64,000 nt of DNA. It comes from Flaveria trinervia. Its lineage: Eukaryota; Streptophyta; Magnoliopsida; Asterales; Asteraceae. Position 1 is the first letter of the stretch. The number at the start of each line of letters is the position of its first letter. Where the stretch lies: contig CM046453.1 in NCBI GenBank assembly GCA_025506515.1, positions 33,499,715 to 33,563,714 of the forward strand, written 5' to 3'. The translations under genes were made by a program, and so were the position numbers. Below the pieces are notes generated by a model. The model did no database searches and had not been told where the DNA came from. It worked only from the letters and a program-made list of their open reading frames with translations. This document shows positions 35,467 through 47,641 of the stretch, in pieces.

Positions 35467-38400
35467 CTACTTCCCGTGTATCAGCCTATATGATTCCCTG
35501 GTGTAAGCCCTTAGAAACATGATTGCTCATCCATTGTCAGCACCTCGGGCACACCATCAAATAATCCTTCTCGGCCATACACTTCAGATATGTACTTGGC
35601 CTGTTTTCCATTTTGAGCTCAACCGTGGTTATTTGTCTATAAGCAAACTCATCTGGATGAGTCCCTTCTAAGAGCAGGTTGAGCTCTTCTTGTTTGAAGT
35701 TTTCAAGTCTTTTGTAAACCAATCCCTTCTTTATATTTTGTTCTCTAACATCTTTTGAGGTGGTTGTTTGGCTTCATAGGCTTTCTTGAACTCTTCAACA
35801 ATTTCCCAAGGGGACACTACAAGAACCACAGTGATGTCTTCGTCGACAACTCTCTTCACTTGGCCCTTGTATCTTGAAGGAATTTCTTTCTTGACAATCC
35901 GATGTGCCACCCTAGGATCAGGCCATATCCTTACTCTTCCCTTTGGTATTGAAAGGTATTAGCAAGGGTGTACAATCTTAATACTTCTTTCTTCATGCTG
36001 ATCATTGAAGAGGATGTGGCATATGCTTTGTCAATGCTTTTCAGCATTTCCTCATCATGTCTTTGCATCTGTTCCTCTTCAATCTTTATCATTACATCAT
36101 GCATTTGAGAAGCAGGAGTGATGGACATTGGTTTAGCCTTAGGCAAAGTAATAACTGCAGAGAGTGGCAGTCTGTCTTCATCCTCCTCTTCATCTTCATC
36201 AGGCCTCAGTACCTTTCTTTTCTTTTGGCTAGGTACATCACTGGCAGTGGGTTTTGGGGTTAAAGGATTTGGTTTTGTGGGTTGGATGGTTGGTTTAGAG
36301 GGTAAAGGGGTTGTTTTAGTGGGTTGTGGAGATAGTGATTTTGAGGATTGAGGCTTTTCAGACTGTTTTAGCATTTTGGCTGTAAGGGAGGCTTTGGTAA
36401 ATTTTGTCAGTTCTTTTCGATTCCCAACCCCAGCTTCATTCAATACCTCAATCACTAAACCTTTGGAGTATTCTTCAGACGAACAAATCTTGGTGGTTAT
36501 TGCCAAGATGTTGTCCCTGGTCCAGGCCCTTATTTCCATTAGAGATCTTCCCAAGTATTTAGCTATAAATCTGATCATTATCTCCAGCCTTTCTCTTTCT
36601 AAGGCATCATAGCTAGCCCATCTTGAGTTGATCTCCTCTGTTTCCATCCTTCTGATCTCGGAGTCTAGTTGTTTGATGTCAAAACCCTGCCTATACAACT
36701 GCTCAATGATTTTCCATTGAACGGTTATGGTTGGCGTCAGCTTCTTTCACCATATCCTTCAGCTCCTTCTCCTTCTCAGACTCTCCTTTTCTCTTTTGAT
36801 ATGTGACATGAAAGTCTTTTTGACTTTCATTCACTTCAGCTCCCTTCACACTCTCCTTCTCCTTCTCATTTACAAACTCAGATTCTTTCGCCTTCTCCCC
36901 ATCTATCCTCTTCCTTTTTCCTTTAACTAACTGACTCTCCCCTTTTTGGTTGCATTGGGTGCAAGGGTTTGAGCAGTAGAAAGGGATTTAGTCACCAACT
37001 CCTCCACCAAGGGTTGTATTATTGTAGGAAGCCTCTCATCAATGGCTTTGATCACTATATCTGTGATCATGGGAGTGATGAGAGGTAGGGATTTTTGAAG
37101 GGTAGCAACTGATTGATCAGGATGGTTCTGTTCCTGAGAATCAGTGCCGAAAGCAGAGGCTGGTGGCTTGGAAGTATATATTGGCTCAGTGTGTAGGGGA
37201 CCTTCAGAAGAAGGTGCCATCTGTGGGTGTATTGTGGTGGCAGATGGACTTGCATCCTGAGACATCTTGGCCAGCAGCTCTTTGAGTCTGCTAACCTCAT
37301 CCTCTAGAATGGTGTTTTGAGCAACTACATCATAGAAGAAGCTCAGGTCATCATCAGTTGATACTGAATCACCTGACCTCCTGACAGAGTCAGGATGAAC
37401 ATGCCTTGAGTGTAGATCAATGATAGCATGTGCCCCTTGTTCTCGGTTCTGGGGACTTCCAGCCTCAGGACTATGTCCTTCATCAGCTGTTGCCGCTGGT
37501 GAGGTCTTAGAGATGTTACCAACTGCACCTGGTCATTTGCTGAGTCAGAGACAGTGCAGCCTCACCAGAAGTTCGCACCTCCTTATCTACACTAGAAGAT
37601 GGAACATGATAACCCCTGTGCTGTGGGTTGACAGAAGCATTGTATCCTCCCCCTCAGGTGTTGAGGTTATCCCAGTAGTGATTGGTGTCTGGGTGGGGGG
37701 TGAGGAATGCAACTGTGTCAGCACTTTTGCAACAATTATTGTAGGGCTTTGAGGGGCGGTTGCATCAGGAGAGGGTGGAAGCAGTGTGCACCCGGGACAA
37801 GTGGTGCTCTTCAATGGTAATCCCCTCAAGTGAGGAGGATCCCAGCAGTGTGGCTTCCCTTTGAGTGGTTGCTTCAGGTTCCTTTTGAGAGGAAACCTGA
37901 GCGGCTTCAGTTGGTGGAGTCATAGTCTCTACTGGGGGGTTATTTCCAGCAGAGATAACCTGCGTTGGTGCAGCAGGAGCATCCACAGGGGACTCAACTC
38001 CCTGAGTAGCTTTCTTAGGCTTCTTCTTTGTGGTTTGGAGGGGACTTTGGATGTGGAAGTGGAGGCTGTGGGTTCCAGCTGCGTGGGTTTGCGCAGCTTG
38101 GCAGCCTGTTTGAGAGTTTGGTCAGTGTTGTGTCGGGAGTATACCTCCGGCAATACAGCCAAAGCAGGGACTCCCAGACCAACTAGTCCCTCAGCAGAAA
38201 GCTGATTCTCTATTATGGCCATTATAAACCGAGGATATAGTATCCAACGTTTAGAAAGTGGTTTTGTGGCCATATCCTTGAGTTCAAGAAAAATTATTTC
38301 AGAAAAGTTTAGTGGTTCTTGTTCAAGGATAGAGAACATACCTGTTGCCATCTGGAAGACAGTTGATCCCAAGAGGAAGTCTTCGGAGCCAGGCAAACAT

Positions 38401-38804
38401 TTACCATATGAAATATTATCGTTCAGCATCTGGAAAATGTTTCTTCAGGATTGTTGAAGCACTAAGATCACCCTGATATCCATGTTGTCCAAATGAAAGA
38501 TCAAGTTGGCGCTTAGGATATCCAACAGGGTAGGCAGCATCATCTAACAGTAATATCTGGCGGATGGTAGCAGTAGAGATGACCACCTTATGAGAGTTGA
38601 TGGACGAATGGATAGATTCTCCATTAACGGTCGCATTCGTCCAAAACTGATGTAGCGAATCGGCATAAATGATTGGATTTAGAGGAAAGCCGTTTTGTGG
38701 GATTGGACCATAAGATCTATAGCATTATCAAATTTGGTCCAGAAGGGCGATTTTGTGAGGTACGCGACACAGTTGTGTCGAGGCTTGAGTTGCATGGTCG
38801 CCAT
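35467..38804 (-). pseudogene. Alpha-3 ORF3 (unknown function)
   Basis: ATG at 38804 (MATMQLKPRHNCVAYL); an upstream in-frame ATG at 38948 is not conserved in the other copies. Readable blocks: 38429-37929 (NFSEIIFLELKDMATKPLSKR, GLGVPALAVLPEVYSRHN), 37265-36927, 36698-35931 (255 codons, helical RLEIMIRFIAKYLGRS, then proline/lysine-rich, then acidic DEDEEEDEDR), 35722-35537. Stop at 35467-35469 after YRLIHGK, matching Alpha-2. About 1,112 codons including breaks. No membrane helix or signal peptide seen. Shares motifs with Beta ORF3. Confidence 0.7.
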
Positions 38805-39615
38805 TAATGAAGGTGAAAGGTTTTCAGAGCTTTTGAAATTTTTAGGTCGTGAAAGAATGAAAACTCTGAAAGAGGGATCAGGTATATATAGGGTACGGGT
38901 TATGAAACGACTGAAGGTTTTGGTGTTAGTCATCAGTATTTGAAACAACTGATGACGTGGTATTAACTTTCAGAGTTTGAAACGACTGATGGTATTGGTG
39001 TGGTCAGCAGTTATAAAACAACTGAAGACATGGTGTTTACAATCAGACGTTGAAACAACTGAAGTCTCTGATTTAGGCATCAGTAGTTTTAAAAACTACT
39101 GAAGACAAGTTGGACTTCAGATGTTGAAACAACTGAGGACTTGGTATTAGCCATCAGTAGTTGTGAAACTACTGAAGACCGTGGTTTTGCCATCAGTTGT
39201 TGTAAACAACTGAAGACTTGGTGTTAGTCATCAGTAGTTGTGAAACTACTGAAGACATGGTATTGCTTCAGTTGTTTATAAAGAAACAGCAGTTTGTGAA
39301 CTACTGAAGAGAGAGTACTCATCAGTAGTTGTCGTCAATCATAGCCTTTCAGCTGTTTCATACTGTCCTCAACACTTACTCATCAGCCTTTTTGCTGTTT
39401 TCAGTTGTTTCATAGGACATCAGTACTTATCTGTTTCTACTGATTTCAGTAGTTGTAACTACATCAGTAGTTTAGAACAGATAAGTACAGTACTTAAAGC
39501 ATTTAGCCTTCAGTAGTTATAAAAACTACTGAGGGTAAAATAACTCATCAGTACTTATATGTGACATGGTTACCAATGATCATCAGTAATTACTGAGATC
39601 ATCAGTAGTTGTCAC
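38805..39615 (-). repeat. Alpha-3 pol-ORF3 spacer with the clearest 39-bp hairpin array
   Basis: Between about 38930 and 39300 there are roughly nine units. Adjacent units measured by eye are 39, 38 and 38 bp: CATCAGTAGTTGTGAAACTA, then CTGAAGAC and a TGGTnTTnG(T/C) block. Two arm versions alternate, CAGTAGTT/AACTACTG and CAGTTGTT/AACAACTG, and the arms remain complementary to each other in most units. No coding sequence. Confidence 0.8.
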
Positions 39616-42600
39616 TTATTCTAGCTGCAGCATACCAAGCCTTAACACCAGGTTGTGGAAAGTTGAACTATCCAAAGCTTAGTAAAATGTCTGCAAGCTC
39701 ATCAGCACTAGGCACAAACATAGGATTAATTAGACCCTTTTCAAAACAATCTCTTATAAAATGATGTCTAATTTCTATATGTTTGGTCCTAGAGTGCTGG
39801 ACAGGATTTTTGACAATGCAAAGAGCTGAAGCACTATCCATTAATAATGGAGTCTTAGTCTCTGTAATGCCATAATCCAAAAGTTGATTCTGAAGCCAGA
39901 GTATTTGGGATGTACAACTTGCAGCAGCAATGTACTCGGCTTCAGCAGTGGATGTAGCAACAGATGTTTGTTTCTTACTCTGCCAAGAAATCAAACAGTT
40001 GCCTAGGAATTGGCATCCACCAGAAGTTGATTTCCTGGTCAACTTACACCCTGCATAGTCACTATCAGAGAAAGCAACTAATTTGCAAGAATGTCCAGTG
40101 GAATACCATAAGCCTAGAGATTGTGTACCTTGCAGATATCTAAAGATCCTCTTGACTGCAATCAGATGAGACTCCTTAGGTGCAGCCTGAAATCTAGCAC
40201 AAACACATGTAGCAAACATAATATCTGGTCTAGAAGCTGTTAAATACATCAAGGAACCAATCATACATCTGTAAAGGGTTTCATCAACACCTTTACCTTT
40301 CTGATCAACATCCAATTGTGTGGTGTTGCACATGGGAGTAGAACAGGTTTTACAGTTTTGTAAATCAAACTTATTCAAAAGATCTTTTGTGTATTTAGAC
40401 TGATGAATGAAATTCCATCAGCTTTTTGTTTGATTTGCAAACCTAGAAAGAACTGTAATTCTCCCATTGCACTCATTTCAAACTTCTGTTGCATTAAGGT
40501 TTGGAAATCCTCACACAATTGGGAATCAGAGGATGCAAATATAATATCATCAACATAAATTTGAACAAGTAGCTTATGCTGATCCACCTTCTTAATAAAT
40601 AAAGTTTTATCTATGGAGCCTCTAGTGAAATTATTCTGTAGAAGAAAGTTTGATAAGGTCTCATACCAGGCTCTAGGTGCTTGTTTCAACCCATAAAGAG
40701 CTTTATCAAGCTTATATACCCATTCTGGTGCTTATTATCCTCAAAGCCTGGTGGTTGACACACATAAACTTCTTCTTTTATTGTACCATATAGAAAAGCA
40801 CTTTTGACATCCATTTGAAAAACTTTAAGATTGTGGAGTGCAGCATAGGCTAAAAACAATCTAATTGCCTCCAGTCTGGCTACAGGGGCAAAGGTTTCAT
40901 CATAATCAATACCTTCTTCTTGTGCAAACCCCTGCACAACCAGTCTGGCCTTGTTCTTAACAATTAGCCCATTTTCATCAGTTTATTCCTAAACACCCAT
41001 TTAGTGCCTATTGCACACTTACCTGGGGGTAGAGGAACAAGCTCCCACACTTGCTGTTTCTTGAACTGAAGAAGCTCAAGCTGCATGGCTTCAACCCATC
41101 CATTGTCTCTCAAGCTACATGATAGTTCTTCGGCTCTAGCTGACTGATGAAGAGAGCATAGAAGCAGAAATTGGACAACTGGCTTCTGGTTGAAACACCA
41201 GCATGGATATCACCAAGGATTTGAGATATTGGGTGATTTTTCAGCTCTTGGTAAACAATCAAATCTGTGCAAGTGTTTGTAGGATCTTCAGCAGCAGCAG
41301 ATGTTGATGCAGATTCTTGAAACCATGAAGATGGTGGCAACTCAAATGAAGTTGAGGATGCAGAAATCTCATCAGCATTTGTTGTGGATGGTGCTGCTGG
41401 AGCTACAGGAGCATCAGGTTTAGAGGACTCAGGCAGTTGGTCACTAAACCTGAAGAGGTGATTACTACTATCATCATCATCTTCAGTAGTAACACCAGGT
41501 GGTGAACTGTTGACAGGAGCAACAGCAGGAGATTGATAAGGAACATATTGCAGTATGTCCAAATCAAAGAGCTCCACAGGGCTTTGTGGAATCTTGTCCT
41601 TTGGAGATTCATTGAACTTGACATGTAGAGTCTCTTCAACCATCTTTGTTCTGCAGTTGAAGACTCTGTATGCCTTGCAAGTTGATGAATAACCAACAAA
41701 GTACCCTGCATCCACCTTAGGATCAAATTTTTGGAGCTGATCCTTTGTGTTGAGAATGAAACAGGGACACCCAAATGCTCTAAAGAATGAAATGAGAGGG
41801 GCCAAATGATGTAGAACTTCATATGGAGTCTTCATCAACCTCTGATTTATTAGCACTCTATTCTGCACATAGCATGCTGTGTTGACAGCTTCAGCCCAAA
41901 AGGTCAATGGCAGTCCAGAATCAGCCAACATAGACCTTGCAGCTTCAATGAGGGTCCTGTTCTTTCTCTCCACAACTCCATTCTGTTCAGGAGTTCTTGG
42001 AATACTAAACTGTCTCTTTATTCCCTTGGAAAGGTAGAACTCATCAAGTGTATTGTTCCTGAATTCTGTTCCATTGTCACTTCTAATACACTTGACTGAG
42101 AGGGAATACTGCTTCTCAGCATACAACACAAAGTTTATGATCTTCTGTGCAGCTTCATCCTTTGAATGTAGAAAGAAAGTCCATACAAATCTGGAGTAAT
42201 CATCCACAATTACCAGACAGTATTTCTTCTGTGCCATGCTCATCACTCTCACAGGACCAAAGAGATCCATGTGAAGAAGTTGTAAGCAGGCAGTGGACTT
42301 TGGTTCTTCAATAGGTGGAAATGAAACCTTGTGCTGTTTTCCTTTCAAACAAGCAGTGCAGTTGTTTTCACACTTGAACTCCTTCATAGGCAGTCCCCTT
42401 ACTAAACTATGGTGTATCAGTTGATTCATGTTCTTGAAGTTAACATGTCCCAGCCTTCTATGCCATAGATTAGATTCTTGAGGAGAGGCCTTGGAAAATA
42501 GGCAAGGATGGCCTTTGAGATCAATTTCTTGGAAAGATCTAAGGCATACACTCTTCCTGTCCTGTTGGCCTTCAGGAGAGTGTGAGCATCCAATACCTTG

Positions 42601-42922
42601 TCAATCAAACTCAGAACTTTGGATGACAGAATCCTGCAGTTCTGGCTTGTGAAAAGGGCAACATGGCCTTTGTCACACAATTGACTGACACTCAAGAGGT
42701 TATACTTGAGATTTTCCACATGGTTGACATCATCAAACCTTATTTCCCCATTGGAAACAAAGCCCTTCCGATGATGTAACCTCTTGCATCATTGCCAAAG
42801 GAAACAAATCCCTTCCTTCCTGGAGAGTAGTCATTAAGAAGTGAGTTGTTCCCAGTCATATGCATAGATCCCCCACTGTCTACATACCAGATGCTACTTT
42901 GGCATGTTGAAGAAACCTGCAT
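39616..42922 (-). pseudogene. pol: Alpha-3 pol, near-complete domain set with frameshifts
   Basis: Starts ATG CAG at 42922. Protease D-S-G intact (SIWYVDSGGSMHM). Gag-pre-integrase 42719-42426. A 439-codon open stretch (42429-41110) carries the whole integrase: HHCC region, D55 (MDLFGPV), D118 (RSDNGTEF) and E154 (NGVVERKNR), that is D-x62-D-x35-E, as expected for an active core. RT is split at 40937-40686 and 40689-40375 (QIYVDDIIFAS). RNase H 40378-39668 has SDSDYAG, EAEYIAA and MDSASA; the natural stop is at 39616. Few frameshifts (about 42750, 42530, 41110-40980, 40730, 40415, 39670), all apparently small indels. Confidence 0.92.
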
Positions 42923-42940
42923 AAATAAACAATCAGTTAG
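42917..42940 (-). promoter_or_regulatory. Splice-acceptor-like gag-pol junction in Alpha-3
   Basis: CTAAC (42936-42940) overlaps the gag stop TGA, followed by TTGTTTATTTATGCAG (AG at 42917-42918). Pol is open in frame from the first base after the AG. This is the best match of the four copies to a plant 3' splice site. Confidence 0.5.
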
Positions 42941-45772
42941 TTTTGGAGACCCAAACCTTTTTGGTTTTGGGCCTGGTCACATCAACAGATGGTAAACTAA
43001 CAGGTTTATTGGCACAATAGCTTGAGGTGAAGGAGATGGTGTAGAAGAGGAATCCTTTGGCTTGGATCTCCTTTTCTGGGGTTTCAACACAGGGCCATCA
43101 AGTTGGTTAACTCTTCCCAACAGATGTTGAACCATCATTACCAGCTGTGTCTGATTCTGGGAAAGAGCTTTCAGCTCTTCAGACACATTGGTATTGGTGT
43201 TTGATGATGAGTTCTTGTGTTGCACCATCTTCTTTTGAGCAACTTCAGCTATTGCCTGTTGCACTCCTTCCCTTTTAGATTCTTTTTGGACATAGGAGTA
43301 ACAGGATTTGATGCTGCTGGTCACAACTTGGACTCAAACTCAGTTTTCATTTTAGCCAAGTTTTCTTTAATTTTCTCCTTTTGTTTGAGTTTGGATCCCT
43401 TTTTGTACCAACAATCATCTGTGAGATGATTGAATAGACCACATATTTCACATGGTTTCTTCTTCATCTTCTGTTGATCATCAACTAAAGAAGATGAAAC
43501 TACTGAAGACTTGCTCTTCAGCAGTTTAGAAGCACTTTTTGCCTTCTTGTCAACTTCCTTAGTAGGCTTCAAATCCTTCCTACTGACAGTTTTCTTCTCT
43601 TCAGTGCTGTCAGTCATTAGGATTTGAACTCCAGATGTTATCCCCTGCTCTCCAGTACCTTAGTACTTCTAGGGATAACACTTGGGTTGATCAACTCATT
43701 GATCATGTGAGTGTCAGCAGTTGAACCATCAATTTCAGCTGATAGGTTCACAGAGGGATTACTACTGACTTCAACTACTGATGGTGCTTTATCAAGTAGT
43801 GAATCACATGATGAGGTGGATTGGTCATTACTTTCTCCATCAGATTCTGCTCCTGCTCTTGAAGCAAAAACTGTAGGAGGAGCAGTGTGATTATAACCAA
43901 TTCCAAACTTCACATTGGAAGCTGTTTGCTTACTAAGAAGCATTTCAAAGCCCTTGCAAGATTGTACCCATCGATCACACTCTACCTGGTGACAGCAAGA
44001 GTATCTTTGAGGTCTTTGTACTTCTCTAAGAGTACATCCTCCCTAGCCTTATCATCAGAAGTTGGCATTTTAATTTGTAAATCTCATCAGTTTTCTCTTT
44101 TAGCACAGACTCAAACTCAGCTTTATTTTTGGAAATTATTTGTTCTAGCTCTACATTTTTATTGATTAAAGCCACATTTGCTTCTCTAATAGAGGCAAAT
44201 GCTGCTATGCAAGTTTCAGAACATAATTTGGCTTAGCCTCAGAGGATACCTGTGATACCTTTGTTGAAGAGGTACTTGAAGATGATCCATCAGAGGATTC
44301 CAAGCCATGAGAGCTAGATTTCCAAACGGATGCTCACCACCATGTTGACCAGCACCTGAGAACAGTTGTTCATTACCAGACATCATCTGGTAAACTGCTC
44401 CAGTCAACAACTCCTGGTGTGAAGAAGCTGTGTTGTTGAAGTTGATTAGGTTGATGAGATTGGGATGTTTGAGGCTCAGGGAGTGCATGTGGTTGCTGAG
44501 CAGTGGGTGCTTGAACCTGCCTGGTTGTGGCATGTAATATAGCAGGGGTATGGATATGGCATTGGTCCCTGTGGAACAAAATATGCAGAAGATTGTGGTT
44601 GATGATGATAACCAGAATTGACAGGTTGTTGCCCTCTGTTTTGTTGACTATTGCCAGGGAAAGTCACAAAAGGTGCAGGAGAGTTAGATCCAGATGATCT
44701 ACTTCTCTTGCAAAGTGCCCAAGCTTGTGGCATTTATGGCACTTCAACTTACTCTTGTCAAAACCAACTTTGGTTTTGCCAGAGAGTCCTGGGAATTTCC
44801 TCCAGTTCTTTTGTAGAACTTCTGAGATCTGATATTTATCAAGGCCATTTGGCTCAAAATATCCATCTCTTCTAAGTCATCATCAGCAATCCCCTTGAGA
44901 TCATCCATGATGAAACATAGATTGTCACTATTACTACCAACAGAATGACTATCAACACTCACAAAGGCAGGCTCAAAAGTGTTTGTAGAGAAATCAATAT
45001 GCTCATCATACTGGCTTTCAGATGACGCATATTCTGACTCTTGATGTCCAATCAGGGCAGTGTTCCCTTGGACAAAATCCTCAGTGAGCTTGCCAGATGA
45101 AACCAATTTCCTTTTCTGCTCTATCTCTCTCTCAAATGTAAGCAGTTTCCCATGAAGTTGGGTGAGAGATAGGCGATCAACATCAGCATTTGAGCGTAGA
45201 ACAATGGTATATGTGTTCCATCTCTCAGGCAGTGATCTTAGGAATCTATGGTTCATCTGACTCTGGTATATTCATGTTTAACCATTTTCAATTCAGAGAT
45301 TAAACATGAAAACCGCTCAAATTGTTGAGTCAGAGTTTCACCCTTTCTATGAGAGAAAGTCTCATATTGTTGGGCGAGAATTTCCCTGTTGTTTGCTAAA
45401 ACCTCATCAGTACCACCAAATTGTTCTTGATAGCATTCCAGAGGTCATGAGCAGACTCACAATGCAGAAGCCCAGAGTAAATCTCATTAAGAATAGCCAT
45501 AGCCAAAATTCCATGGGCTTTTGCATCGATTTCAAACAACTTCTTGTCCTCATCGGAGTATTGCTCCTTCTTCTTTGGAACCAACTGGTTTGTTTCCGGA
45601 TCATTCACCATTGGCTTATGGGTCCATGTACCACAGATGTCCAACAACCTGAGCTATTGACAGACAGGTGATGGAGCAATCTTCTCTGCCAAATGTTATA
45701 CTCATTCCTCACCAAGATCGGAGGCTTGGTTGAGGATCCAGTATTGAAAGGATCATTCGAAGAAGTAGTCAT
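42933..45772 (-). pseudogene. gag: Alpha-3 gag, frameshifted
   Basis: ATG at 45772 (MTTSSNDPFNTGSSTKPP). UBN2-type region 45647-44990 with SLPERWNTYTIVLRS; zinc knuckle 1 near 44700-44740, whose last Cys is lost by a small deletion; Q/P-rich segment; coiled-coil region about 44220-43990; zinc knuckle 2 (CEICGLFNHLTDDC) at 43411-43452; end KVWVSKTN-TGA at 42933. Frameshifts near 45650, 45430, 45260, 44810, 44700, 44560, 44230, 43990, 43640 and 43320. The density of 1-nt indels is surprising for an element with nearly identical LTRs. Confidence 0.85.
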
Positions 45773-45966
45773 TGTGGAAAATCAGACAGATTCAAGTAAA
45801 ATCACAATAAATTTAGCTCAAAACCACACAGAACCTCAACAAAGCGGCCAGAAGCAATACACTCTCAATCTCTATAACAGATCCTTGCGAATTTGCTAAT
45901 TCAATTAAACTTAGAGTGATTGAACAGTTTCAATGATCAATTGTTAGATCGATCAATGATTAACTA

Positions 45967-45978
45967 GCTCTGATACCA
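45967..45978 (-). other. Alpha-3 primer binding site
   Basis: TGGTATCAGAGC on the minus strand, two bases inside the 5' LTR. Confidence 0.92.
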
Positions 45979-45980
45979 AT

Positions 45981-46773
45981 TGTTAGGATCTCAGCCTCTT
46001 GGTTTAATCGATTGAACAGATATAGCAGCGGAATAGCTCAGAATTAGACAAATTCAAACAAGAACATTTGATATAAAACGATAAAAGAACTTTGTTATAG
46101 AGAGAGAAATATCCGACAAAAGGAATATTGCATTAAGATTGTCGGCCTCAAAGGCACGATTACAGGTGAGTCATCCTTCCTTATAAAGGAAAGAGTGACG
46201 TAGGCTGATGTCACTTGAAAGTGACATGTAACCGTTTGATAACTACTGATGTTTAACAACTACTGAAGATGTCAACAACTGACATCTTCTTACAAATGTT
46301 CCTAAGTGTTAAACATCTTATTTACAACTACTGAAAAACATAAAACTACTGATACTACAACAACTGAAGAACAACCTCTTCAGTTGTTTACAAGTACTGA
46401 AAAGAAAAGTAAACAAACTACTGAAAAGAAAAGAAAACTACTGAAGAAGAAAAACCATCTCAACGACTGAAGAAGCCCTCTTCAGCTGTTGTCATCACCT
46501 GTTAACATCAGCTGATGTCTTCAGTACTTGAATCATCAGACTTTGTCTTTCAGCTATTGATCTTCAGTCTTTGTCTTCAGTACTTGTTGAAGTCTTCAGA
46601 CTTTAGATCTTCAGCTGTTGTCTCAGTCTTTGTCTTCAGTACTTCAGACGTACTTCAGCAGTTGTATTCTTCAGACTTTGTAGAACAGCTGATCAGGTCT
46701 TCTTCAGCTGTTGTGATGTCTTGTGAGACTTAGAGGTTTCTCTGGTCAGGCTCATTGGTTCTTTTGGTCCACA
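45981..46773 (-). repeat. Alpha-3 5' LTR
   Basis: 793 bp; its outer end reads TGTGGACC where its partner has TGTTGGACC, a one-base loss. Confidence 0.92.
46179..46227 (-). promoter_or_regulatory. Alpha-3 LTR core promoter: palindrome, ACGTCAC, TATA
   Basis: ATGTCACTttcaAGTGACAT (46208-46227), TACGTCAC close downstream and CTTTATAAGG (46179-46188). Same layout as in Alpha-1 and Alpha-2. Confidence 0.68.
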
Positions 46774-47620
46774 TGGTTCTTAAATTCAGTTCCTTGATCA
46801 CATCTTATGATCTTGACCTTGTGATCAGATTGATTCTCAATCTTTAAGATGAAATTCTTCAAAATCTCAGGAGTTTCATCCTTAGTTCTAAGGAAGAAAA
46901 CCAAGTGAATCTTGTAAAGTCATTTGTGATCACTAGACAGTATAAGGTCCTTCCTATACTCATTACACTGGTGGGGCCAAAGAGATCCATATGTAACAAG
47001 TTTAGGGGTGTAGTGATGGAGTTCATTTCCTTAGGCTTGTGAGATACCTTATGTTGCTTCACTTTCAGGCATGCAACACAGTGGTCATCACTTGTAAACT
47101 CTTTCTTTGGCATTCCAGTTACCAAATCATTCTTAATTAGTTTATTAATGTTCTTAAAGTTTACATGGCACATTCTTTTATGCCATAGGAACGACTCATC
47201 ACTATTGGCTTTAGACAGAAAGCATGAAACTTCTCCAGAGGGGGAAGTTTCTTGCAAATCCATCTTGTACATGTTTCCTTTCCTGGGGGCTCTAAGCAGG
47301 ATATGCTCATGAGGAATGACCACACCAGGCTTAAGAACAATGCACTCATGCTCAGTAAAGAGCATGTTATGACTCTAATCACAAAATGAAATACAATAAA
47401 AGATTGTATCTAAGCTCTTTACAAAGTTTACATTTTCTATGCTGAGCTTACCATTTATGACCTTGCCCCTTCCAGAAATGTAATTGCCTTCATCTCTTCC
47501 AAAAGCAACTGGTCCTCCATCAATCCTTTCAAAGTTCTGGAGTAGTGACCTATTTCCTGTCATGTGCCTGGAGCAGCCATTGTCTATGATCCAGACATTT
47601 CTGTTTGTCTTCAGCTATCC
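46774..47620 (-). pseudogene. pol: Beta pol, proximal part (protease, gag-pre-integrase, start of integrase)
   Basis: Pol begins at 47620, directly after a splice-acceptor-like AG; a TAG lies two codons in where CAG is likely ancestral. Protease: the D-S-G triad reads D-N-G (WIIDNGCSRHMTGN). Gag-pre-integrase 47240-47030 (LWHKRMCHVNFKNINKLI). Integrase start with MDLFGPT and the second Asp (IRCDQGTEFKN near 46790), after which Alpha-3 is inserted. Frameshifts near 47370 and 46870. The remainder is at 34456-31771. Confidence 0.86.
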
Positions 47621-47641
47621 CTGCACAAAGAGAATGATTAG
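47621..47641 (-). promoter_or_regulatory. Splice-acceptor-like gag-pol junction in Beta
   Basis: CTAAT at 47637-47641 (overlapping the gag TAA stop), then TCATTCTCTTTGTGCAG with AG at 47621-47622, then pol in frame. Beta is a different family from Alpha, so the arrangement is conserved beyond one family. Confidence 0.5.

Larger units (their letters stand above)
34457..46773 (-). mobile_element. Alpha-3: full-length copia element (Sirevirus-like), 12.3 kb, youngest
   Basis: Minus-strand element with LTRs at 45981-46773 (5') and 34457-35248 (3') that differ at only about a dozen positions. Inserted in the integrase core region of Beta pol, same orientation as its host. Order: LTR, PBS, gag 45772-42933, pol 42922-39616, spacer, ORF3 38804-35467, PPT, LTR. 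It has the longest intact pol stretch of the window (439 codons), but gag, RT and ORF3 still show frameshifts. Confidence 0.93.

Noticed and set aside
38930..39300. Possible CRISPR-like array (regular 38-39 bp units with palindromes)
   Set aside because: Units are contiguous and imperfect with no unique spacers, the context is a plant retrotransposon, and the same array occurs in sibling copies.
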